A stretch of DNA of 6,762 nt from JANRKT01 sp033763355 (GTDB lineage Bacteria; Bacteroidota; Bacteroidia; Chitinophagales; Chitinophagaceae), in contig JANRKT010000105.1 of NCBI GenBank assembly GCA_033763355.1, positions 1 through 6,762 on the forward strand, read 5' to 3'. Positions 1-4,945 of this stretch are shown in pieces. Within the stretch, counting starts at the first letter, position 1. Each line of letters opens with the position of its first letter. Below the pieces are notes generated by a model that worked only from the letters and a program-made list of their open reading frames with translations, ran no database searches and had not been told where the DNA came from. The position numbers were made by a program, and so were the translations under genes.

Positions 1-1728
1 TCCCTGCTCATTGCTGGCTTCATCCCACAAAAGGTCATTACCTGCAGGAGAAGAAATCAATATGCCGAAGCGTACAGCATCAGCGCCGTATTTATCAATT
101 AATCCAAGCAGGTCAGGCGAATTGCCCAACTGCTTGCTCATCTTTCGTCCCTGTTTGTCTCTTACAATCCCCGTAAAATAAACATCGCTGAAAGGCTTTT
201 CTTTCATGTATTCAAACCCCGCCATGATCATCCTTGCCACCCAGAAGAAAATAATTTCAGGTGCGGTCACCAAAGTATTGGTGGGATAATAATATTTTAT
301 GTCAGCATTGCCCGGGTTGCTGTAACCTTTAAATACCTCAAAAGGCCATAACCAGGAAGAGAACCAGGTGTCGAGGCAGTCTTCGTCCTGTTGTAAATCG
401 TCAATCGTGAATGATGGATTGTGACCGAACTGTTCGTATGCTTTTTCTCTGGTTGCTGCAACCTGAAAACTTCCGTCAGGTGCATACCATGCCGGTATCC
501 TGTGCCCCCACCACAACTGGCGGCTGATGCACCAGTCTTTGATATTCTCCATCCAGTGACGGTAAAGGTTTTTAAATTTTGCAGGATAGAATTTAATGTC
601 ATCTTCAACAACAGCATTCAATGCCGGGCCGCTTATTTTTTTCATGGCAACCCACCATTGCAGGCTTAAACGGGGTTCAACCACCACATCAGTCCTTTCG
701 CTATAACCTACCTCGCTGGTATAGTCTTCAATTTTTTCTATGTGGTTTTCCGCTTCAAGTTGAGTAACAATTTTTTTTCTTGCCTCGAACCTGTCTTCAC
801 CAATAAAAATTTTCGCATCTGCATTCAGTGTCCCGTCTTCGTTGAAAATATCAACTACTTCCAGTTTATGTTTTTGTCCCAACTGGTAATCATTCATGTC
901 ATGCGCCGGTGTAATTTTTAAAGCACCTGTGCCAAATTCCATGCTTACATATTCATCTGCAATAACAGGAATGGGTTTGTTAATAAGCGGCACAAGCACA
1001 GTTTTGCCATGCAAATGTTTGTAGCGTTCGTCGCCGGGGTGCACGCAAACTGCGGTATCCCCCATTATGGTTTCCGGGCGTACAGTAGCTATTATAACAG
1101 CATTGTTTTCGCCTTCAATTTTATAGCGGAGGTAATAAAGTTTTTGTTTTGTTTCCTTTCTTATCACTTCCTCATCGCTCAAAGCAGTTTTTGCCCTGGG
1201 GTCCCAGTTAATCATCCGTTTACCGCGATAGATATAACCCTTGTTGTAAAGGTCAACAAACACATTGATTACAGATTGATAGTAATCCGGGTCCATGGTA
1301 AAACTGGTGCGGTCCCAATCGAGGCTGCAGCCCAGCTTCTTTAACTGCTGCAGAATGATGCCTCCGTATTTTTCCTTCCACTCCCAGGCGTATTTGAGAA
1401 ACTCATCCCTGCTAAGCGTTGATTTATTGATGCCCCTCTCACGGAGCATCTGCACTACTTTGGCTTCAGTGGCAATAGAGGCATGGTCAGTGCCCGGCAC
1501 CCAGCAGGCATTTTTGCCAGTCATCCTGGCACGACGCACCACTATATCCTGGATGGTATTGTTTAAACAATGTCCCATGTGTAAAACACCTGTTACATTA
1601 GGCGGCGGTATTACTACGGTATAGGATTCCCTGCCATCAGGTTTGCTGTTGAAGTATTTTTTATCAAGCCAGTGCTGATACCATTTTTCCTCTGCGGCCT
1701 TGTGCTCAAAATTTTTGCTCAGTTCCAT
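1..1728 (-). CDS. valS: Valyl-tRNA synthetase, N-terminal 576 residues (3' end beyond window)
   Basis: Cytoplasmic class Ia aminoacyl-tRNA synthetase that joins valine to tRNA-Val using ATP and hydrolyses mischarged Thr-tRNA. The minus-strand frame is open from ATG at 1728 to the window edge. Visible in order: PPPNVTGVLHMGH with the HIGH-type signature at H50-H53; the CP1 editing domain with TVRPET at 215-220 followed by GDTAV, and an AHDMNDY motif; WCISRQLWWGHRIPAW at 399-414; DTWFSSWLWP from D453; and the KMSKS loop as KMSKQLGNSPD at 529-539. The frame then continues to about residue 576. Bacterial ValRS is usually about 870-950 residues, so the anticodon-binding helical bundle and C-terminal coiled coil lie outside. 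The start was chosen because the protein begins in the normal family position (short lead, then EEKWYQHW) and a TAACTTTG box lies just upstream. No Shine-Dalgarno is seen, as is usual for Bacteroidota. The fifth KMSKS position is Q instead of S; I believe this is common in Bacteroidota. Identity is very secure. Confidence 0.98.
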   Translation of the reverse strand, partial: MELSKNFEHKAAEEKWYQHWLDKKYFNSKPDGRESYTVVIPPPNVTGVLHMGHCLNNTIQDIVVRRARMTGKNACWVPGTDHASIATEAKVVQMLRERGINKSTLSRDEFLKYAWEWKEKYGGIILQQLKKLGCSLDWDRTSFTMDPDYYQSVINVFVDLYNKGYIYRGKRMINWDPRAKTALSDEEVIRKETKQKLYYLRYKIEGENNAVIIATVRPETIMGDTAVCVHPGDERYKHLHGKTVLVPLINKPIPVIADEYVSMEFGTGALKITPAHDMNDYQLGQKHKLEVVDIFNEDGTLNADAKIFIGEDRFEARKKIVTQLEAENHIEKIEDYTSEVGYSERTDVVVEPRLSLQWWVAMKKISGPALNAVVEDDIKFYPAKFKNLYRHWMENIKDWCISRQLWWGHRIPAWYAPDGSFQVAATREKAYEQFGHNPSFTIDDLQQDEDCLDTWFSSWLWPFEVFKGYSNPGNADIKYYYPTNTLVTAPEIIFFWVARMIMAGFEYMKEKPFSDVYFTGIVRDKQGRKMSKQLGNSPDLLGLIDKYGADAVRFGILISSPAGNDLLWDEASNEQG

Positions 1729-2029
1729 AATATTTTAAAATACGGCTGGCAAAGTTAATCAATCTGCTTTTTTCAATGGCTTTTTATACAGATGTGGCCA
1801 AGCCTGCCGGAATCTGTAATCCTAAGAGGGTAGATGCAGCGATGGGGATCTGTTTTTTGCAAAATGATTTTATTACCGGCAGTATCAAAAAGTGGATTTG
1901 CCTGCCTTACTTTGGCTTATAATAATGACTGGAGAAAATTAAATCACCACTCCTTTTTCAACAGATGTGTATTTTAAAACCATGAACCAGTCTTTGCATA
2001 AAGGTTCGGTCAGGTATGCAGTGATATAA
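1729..2029. other. Gap between the 87-residue ORF and valS
   Basis: Apart from the valS promoter I see no convincing gene here. A plus-strand ATG frame at 1776-1922 (48 codons) starts inside the valS -33 region, has no recognisable motif and no promoter box, and is probably chance. I found no strong hairpin followed by a T-run downstream of the minus-strand ORF ending at 2030, so read-through from that ORF into valS cannot be excluded. The 9-mer ACAGATGTG occurs twice (1788-1796 and 1961-1969), which I take as chance. Confidence 0.5.
1750..1776 (-). promoter_or_regulatory. Candidate valS promoter (TTG-N16-TAACTTTG)
   Basis: On the minus strand TAACTTTG (1757 down to 1750) matches the Bacteroidota -7 consensus TAnnTTTG exactly. 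A TTG that could serve as the -33 element lies at 1776-1774. The 16-nt spacer is shorter than the usual 17-23. Transcription would start near 1744-1746, giving a leader of about 16-18 nt before the valS ATG at 1728. The -7 match is seen directly; function is inferred. Confidence 0.5.
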
Positions 2030-2293
2030 TTAAAATAAGATGGTTAAGATATGCCCGGCCATAAAAGGAACAGCACAGGAAAGTTCTTCTTTTTCTCCGG
2101 CAGAAATTTTTACTGACCTGAGCTGCATGCAATTCGCAGGCGCTGCGGCAGGTATTTCATATAAAGCTGGGAGTTTTGCGGGATTGCTGGTAACCCTGAC
2201 CTTTTTAACATTATCAATGCTGGGTAAAAATGGGATGCTATTATTCATCCAGTAACCGGCTGCCATTGATGCTACAACCAATATTTTCTTCAT
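2030..2293 (-). CDS. Unrecognised 87-residue protein with signal-peptide-like N-terminus
   Basis: I do not recognise this ORF. It begins MKK followed by a short hydrophobic run (ILVVASMAAGYWM, about residues 4-16), resembling an export signal or short anchor. The rest is a moderately polar, proline- and alanine-containing tail with two cysteines and a hydrophobic end (HILTILF). The ATG at 2293 is the first in frame after an in-frame TAG at 2318-2320. Support for a real gene: that start, a perfect TAnnTTTG box 19 nt upstream, and codon choice that looks like its neighbours. Against: no known domain, small size, a hydrophobic core short for a signal peptide, and an opposing ORF over almost the same span (2040-2255, plus) showing that the region simply lacks stops. 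It could also be a truncated remnant of a longer exported protein. Confidence 0.45.
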   Translation of the reverse strand: MKKILVVASMAAGYWMNNSIPFLPSIDNVKKVRVTSNPAKLPALYEIPAAAPANCMQLRSVKISAGEKEELSCAVPFMAGHILTILF

Positions 2294-2312
2294 AACATTT
2301 GTTTTAATGATA

Positions 2313-2320
2313 CAAAACTA
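2313..2320 (-). promoter_or_regulatory. Candidate -7 box (TAGTTTTG) for the 87-residue ORF
   Basis: TAGTTTTG on the minus strand (2320 to 2313) fits TAnnTTTG exactly and lies 19 nt before the ATG at 2293. No TTG lies at the proper -33 distance; the nearest upstream TTG (2351-2349) leaves a 28-nt spacer, which is too long. This is therefore a half-supported promoter. Confidence 0.35.
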
Positions 2321-2399
2321 TGTTATGAACAGCCGCCAGGACGTTAAGCAAGGTTAATTGAAGTTAGCGTAAGGTGAAATATGAAAATAACATCCTTAC

Positions 2400-2481
2400 C
2401 CTGTTCTTTACTAAACAGGTTACAATAACTGAAATAACCGGTCACCCCCGCAATACAGGCTAATTTACCTGTTTATGCAGG
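2400..2481. repeat. Cluster of inverted CCTGTT/AACAGG repeats
   Basis: CCTGTT (2400-2405) and AACAGG (2414-2419) form a perfect 6-bp stem with an 8-nt loop. TAAACAGGT (2412-2420) is also perfectly complementary to ACCTGTTTA (2467-2475), a 9-bp stem with a 46-nt loop. A further CAGG (2456-2459), CCTG (2468-2471) and CAGG (2478-2481) could pair locally. The pairings share the middle arm, so they would be mutually exclusive in a transcript. No T-run follows on either strand. It could be a decayed palindromic intergenic repeat, a regulatory RNA fold or chance. Confidence 0.4.
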
Positions 2482-2592
2482 CCGCACACTTTACCTTCAG
2501 CAATGTTTTTGGGAAAGAATAATGATTGGTTCAGGGGCAATACACTTCTACCCTCATGCTGAGGAAGCACATTTTCAGTATTTAAGGGTTAC

Positions 2593-2697
2593 TTACCAGG
2601 CGAGATAAGTAATTAAAGCGATGGTGCCGTAAAGGGCAACTACAATCAGGGCAATTTTTACGCCTTCTGCCATGTGCATAGATTGAAACAATTTCAT
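2593..2697 (-). CDS. Small single-pass membrane protein, 34 residues
   Basis: The frame runs from ATG at 2697 to TAA at 2593. The N-terminus (MKLFQSMHMAEGVK, residues 1-14) is a short, possibly amphipathic segment with two lysines. It is followed by one uninterrupted hydrophobic stretch, about I15 to L32 (IALIVVALYGTIALITYL), ending AW. This composition is typical of genuine bacterial micro-membrane proteins, which often act as small subunits or regulators of larger membrane complexes. I cannot name the family; it does not look like CydX or KdpF. Met7 or Met9 could be alternative starts, but ATG at 2697 gives the most natural N-terminus. No Shine-Dalgarno is visible. A consensus promoter lies far upstream at 2840-2869 with no other gene between, which favours expression. 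The flanking genes give no clue to a partner. Confidence 0.65.
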   Translation of the reverse strand: MKLFQSMHMAEGVKIALIVVALYGTIALITYLAW

Positions 2698-2839
2698 AGC
2701 CAAATTCTTTTTTGTGATTAATAGGTAATAATGCTTTGGCTAATTCAAAGGAAATAGATTGAACCTGGCTTTCCTGGGGTTGGGGTAATTTTTAATGGTC
2801 AGTAAGGAACTGGAATTGCGGGGTAAGTAAGTAGTGGAA

Positions 2840-2869
2840 CAAAATTAGAAATTTTATATTCCTGTGCAA
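2840..2869 (-). promoter_or_regulatory. Consensus Bacteroidota promoter TTG-N19-TAATTTTG
   Basis: On the minus strand TTG at 2869-2867 is followed after exactly 19 nt by TAATTTTG at 2847-2840. Both elements and the spacing match the known Bacteroidota primary-sigma promoter (TTG, 19-21 nt, TAnnTTTG). It is the only site in the window with both boxes ideal. It points to the 34-residue gene, whose ATG is at 2697. Transcription would start near 2833-2836, leaving about 135-140 nt of leader. A small RNA made from here is an alternative. Confidence 0.6.
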
Positions 2870-2943
2870 GCCCTGTTGCAAAAAACTGATAAAAAAAGCG
2901 GGTTTTGCTGACAAAAATCAGTATAAATACTGTGTTATAGAGC

Positions 2944-2951
2944 TAATCTTG
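2944..2951 (+). promoter_or_regulatory. Weak candidate -7 box (TAATCTTG) for the eRF1-like gene
   Basis: TAATCTTG differs from TAnnTTTG at one position and lies 64 nt before the ATG at 3016. There is no TTG at the right -33 distance. It is the best plus-strand match I found upstream of this gene, but it is weak. Confidence 0.2.
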
Positions 2952-3015
2952 CACTGTAGTTACAGGCAACCTTAAAAAATTTGTTCAAAGAAAAAAGCAT
3001 TAAAAACCAGTCATC

Positions 3016-3444
3016 ATGAAAAATAAACTCACCCATGTAAACCAGTATGCCATCTGGGTTGATCACAAAAAAGCGATCATTGGCTGCATAGATGAAAAGG
3101 GGAATTTTTCTTCTGAAGAATTGCTGTCTGATATGGAAAGCAGGGAAAGGTTTGCCGGGGAGCAGACCAATAAGACAGGGCTTTTCCGCCATACCTTAAA
3201 CCGGGAAAAGCAGCTACAAAACAGGCAGCATAACATTTTTAAATCTTTCATTAAGTTAATTGTTAACAGGCTGGACAGGGTTAATTCCATTCTTGTACTG
3301 GGCCCGTCAGATGCCCGCCATGAATTATGCAATGAAATCCAGAAGCGCAGGGCCTTTACTGATATATGGATTGAAACAAAACCGGCTGATAAACTTGACA
3401 TACACGGGTTGAAACAGGCCATGAAAACCCATTTTAAAGCATAG
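3016..3444 (+). CDS. eRF1 domain-3-like protein ('translational machinery protein' / BaeRF-like), 142 residues
   Basis: Probably a small member of the bacterial proteins whose fold resembles domain 3 of archaeal/eukaryotic release factor eRF1. Seen: an N-terminal strand with the family-like phrase YAIWVDHKKAII (residues 11-22, compare [AV]WIDH[KR]EA); a charged, variable middle (about 35-75) lacking hydrophobic segments; then SILVLGPSDARHELCNEIQKR (about 91-111), matching the GPxxAKxEL motif of the family; and a C-terminal IETKPADKLDIHGLKQAMKTHF (119-140) corresponding to the usual ET-x-D-x(n)-HF ending. Length fits the family (about 120-150). The GPxxAK lysine is R101 and the usual G/A after GP is S98. 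No catalytic site is expected; family roles are suggested to involve ribosomes or stress but are poorly tested. The ATG at 3016 leads directly into the conserved strand. The exonuclease gene follows after 35 nt on the same strand, so co-transcription is possible. The assignment rests on motif memory, not a search. Confidence 0.7.
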   Translation: MKNKLTHVNQYAIWVDHKKAIIGCIDEKGNFSSEELLSDMESRERFAGEQTNKTGLFRHTLNREKQLQNRQHNIFKSFIKLIVNRLDRVNSILVLGPSDARHELCNEIQKRRAFTDIWIETKPADKLDIHGLKQAMKTHFKA

Positions 3445-3464
3445 GTACACAAGAGTGTTTTTGC

Positions 3465-3472
3465 TAACTTTG
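3465..3472 (+). promoter_or_regulatory. -7 box TAACTTTG immediately before the exonuclease/GIY-YIG gene
   Basis: TAACTTTG is a perfect TAnnTTTG match ending only 7 nt before the ATG at 3480. A start of transcription at the usual distance would fall about 1-4 nt before the ATG, or on it, giving a nearly leaderless mRNA. No TTG is found at the -33 position, so it may be weak or need another factor. Confidence 0.45.
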
Positions 3473-3479
3473 AAACCCC

Positions 3480-4847
3480 ATGTATGCCATTGTTGATATA
3501 GAAACTACCGGCGGGCATGCCAGTGCTTCCGGCATAACAGAGGTTGCCATTATATTGCACAATGGAAAAGAAGCTGAAGGCAGGTACCATACTTTAATTA
3601 ACCCCCTTCATAGAATTCCGCGTTACATTACTGCTTTAACAGGCATAACCAATGAAATGGTTGCTGATGCGCCTGTTTTCAGTTCCATAGCACAGCACAT
3701 TTATCGTTTGCTTCAGGGCAGGATATTTGTTGCCCATAATGTAAATTTTGATTATTCGTTTCTGAAACATCATCTTTCAGAGTCAGGGTATGTACTTGAT
3801 GAATACAAACTTTGCACAGTAAGATTGAGCAGGAAAATTTTTCCCGGGCAACCCAGTTACAGTTTGGGCAATATCTGCAGGAACCTTTCTATTACAAACG
3901 ACCAGCGCCACCGTGCTCTGGGAGATGCATCAGCTACAGCCACCTTACTGGAAAAACTTATAGCGGCAGATGATAAAGGATGGATGCAAAAGATGCTGAA
4001 AAAAAGCAGCAGGGAGCAATACCTGCCAATGAATTTATCTGCTGATGACATCAATAACCTGCCTTTTGTTCCCGGTGTGTATTATTTCCATAACCAGAAA
4101 GATGAAGTAATATATGTTGGCAAGGCAAAAAACCTGAGGAAAAGGGTTACAAGCCATTTCTCCAACAACTCAGCTTCAAAACGGAAACAGGAACTGGTAA
4201 GAAATGTTTACAAAATTACTTATCAGCCCTGCGGAACTGATTTTATGGCTAGTGTACTTGAAAGTATTGAAATAAAAAGATTATGGCCCGCTTATAATTA
4301 CAGCCAGAAGAAATGGGAATTCAGTTATGGCTTGCTGGTATTTGAAGACCAGCATGGATTCTTACGGCTTGGAATAGAAAAGAAAAGAAAAAACTTATTG
4401 CCCGTACATAGTTTCGGACTGGTTACCGAAGGGTATAATTTGCTGTGGGGCCTGGTAAAGCAATTCGGGCTTTGCCCCAAGCTGTGTTTCCTGCAAACCG
4501 ATGATGACACCTGCATTGGCATAAAGGAAAAGTACTGTTCAGGCGCCTGTGAGCATAAGGAAGCTGTACATGAATACAACAAAAAGGTTGAGCAGGCATT
4601 GCAGCATCTTAAAGAACAACAGCCCAGCTTTATTTTGCTTGACAATGGCAGGAATGAAAATGAAAAAAGCTGTGTGGTGATGAAAGACGGCAGGTTCTTT
4701 GGTATGGGGTATGTGCCCGGAGATTTTTCATTTTCTCATTTCGACCAGCTTAATGGTTACATTACAGCTTATCCGGAAAACGCGTATCTCCATTCTATGA
4801 TCCTGCAATATGCAACCCTCCATCCGCATAAGAAAATAGAATTATGA
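3480..4847 (+). CDS. DEDDh 3'-5' exonuclease fused to UvrC/Cho-type GIY-YIG endonuclease, 455 residues
   Basis: Likely a cytoplasmic DNA-repair nuclease. Residues 1-165 form a DnaQ/PolIII-epsilon-type exonuclease: DIETTG at 6-11 (D6, E8), AHNVNFD at 85-91 (D91), and HRALGD at 144-149 (H144, D149), a complete DEDDh set. Residues about 195-275 form a GIY-YIG domain like the UvrC N-terminus: PGVYYF (198-203), IYVGKAKNLRKRV (211-223) with Y212, G214 and probable catalytic R222, and VLESIEIKRLWPAYN (259-273) with probable metal-binding E261. Then comes a Cys-rich stretch, C336, C345, C353, C357, with C-x7-C-x3-C spacing identical to the UvrC cysteines reported to bind a 4Fe-4S cluster; C332 is a further candidate. 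UvrB-binding UVR, C-terminal RNase H-like nuclease and HhH domains of UvrC are absent, so it resembles Cho plus an exonuclease. Such DnaQ-UvrC fusions are known in actinobacteria and Bacteroidota. A role in incision and trimming during excision repair is inferred. The start is fixed by the DxE motif at residue 6. Confidence 0.93.
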   Translation: MYAIVDIETTGGHASASGITEVAIILHNGKEAEGRYHTLINPLHRIPRYITALTGITNEMVADAPVFSSIAQHIYRLLQGRIFVAHNVNFDYSFLKHHLSESGYVLDEYKLCTVRLSRKIFPGQPSYSLGNICRNLSITNDQRHRALGDASATATLLEKLIAADDKGWMQKMLKKSSREQYLPMNLSADDINNLPFVPGVYYFHNQKDEVIYVGKAKNLRKRVTSHFSNNSASKRKQELVRNVYKITYQPCGTDFMASVLESIEIKRLWPAYNYSQKKWEFSYGLLVFEDQHGFLRLGIEKKRKNLLPVHSFGLVTEGYNLLWGLVKQFGLCPKLCFLQTDDDTCIGIKEKYCSGACEHKEAVHEYNKKVEQALQHLKEQQPSFILLDNGRNENEKSCVVMKDGRFFGMGYVPGDFSFSHFDQLNGYITAYPENAYLHSMILQYATLHPHKKIEL

Positions 4848-4892
4848 AGAAAGGGAAACAGCTTTAATTTTTTCTTTTTAATTTCTCCTCCT

Positions 4893-4900
4893 TACTTTCG
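4893..4900 (+). promoter_or_regulatory. Candidate -7 box (TACTTTCG) for tex
   Basis: TACTTTCG differs from TAnnTTTG by one base and is preceded by T-rich sequence with no clear TTG at -33. It would give a leader of about 40 nt before the tex ATG at 4946. It lies in the 98-nt gap after the nuclease gene, which shows no strong terminator, so tex may also be read from upstream. Confidence 0.35.
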
Positions 4901-4945
4901 CTGCCCTTTATTAAGAACAAATCACCCTTTTAAAACTGAAATGAC

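Larger units (their letters stand above)
2294..2592. other. Non-coding gap between two small minus-strand genes
   Basis: No ORF with a plausible start or recognisable product was found on either strand; the best plus-strand frame, from ATG at 2381, is only about 15 codons. The stretch contains the upstream box of the 87-residue ORF, the CCTGTT/AACAGG inverted-repeat cluster (2400-2481), and a small perfect hairpin CCTCA-TGC-TGAGG at 2552-2564. The hairpin lies about 30 nt past the stop of the 34-residue gene, but no T-run follows it, so I do not call a terminator. Confidence 0.5.
2698..3015. other. Divergent intergenic region with long leader of the 34-residue gene
   Basis: This separates the minus-strand 34-residue gene from the plus-strand eRF1-like gene. 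From about 2835 down to 2698 it would be the transcribed leader of the small membrane protein. I recognise no riboswitch class in it. A 5-bp hairpin (CTTTG 2734-2738 with CAAAG 2746-2750) and an A/T-only inverted repeat (AAAATT 2841-2846, AATTTT 2850-2855, overlapping the minus-strand -7 box) are present. A plus-strand ATG at 2798 opens only about 11 codons. The rest, to 3015, is the A+T-rich upstream region of the eRF1-like gene. Confidence 0.5.

Noticed and set aside
1776..1922. 48-codon plus-strand ORF divergent to valS
   Set aside because: No promoter box, no recognisable motif, composition unlike a small membrane or secreted protein, and its start lies inside the valS promoter region.
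2040..2255. 71-codon plus-strand ORF opposite the 87-residue ORF
   Set aside because: Lies almost wholly within the minus-strand ORF, which has the better start, signal-like N-terminus and upstream -7 box; no TAnnTTTG box was seen before this one.
2552..2564. CCTCA-TGC-TGAGG hairpin downstream of the 34-residue gene as a terminator
   Set aside because: Perfect but only 5 bp and without a T-run on the minus strand; kept only as a note in the gap description.
2935..3192. 85-codon minus-strand ORF overlapping the start of the eRF1-like gene
   Set aside because: Antisense to a conserved coding region, with no domain or promoter; a shadow frame.
3063..3590. 175-codon minus-strand ORF spanning the end of the eRF1-like gene and the start of the nuclease gene
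   Set aside because: It lies antisense to two well-supported genes, shows no recognisable domain, and runs across their boundary; it is a stop-free shadow of the coding frames.
4850..4880. Possible terminator after the nuclease gene (AAAG...CTTT followed by T-rich sequence)
   Set aside because: The stem is only about 4 bp and A/T-rich, too weak to call a rho-independent terminator despite the T-run.
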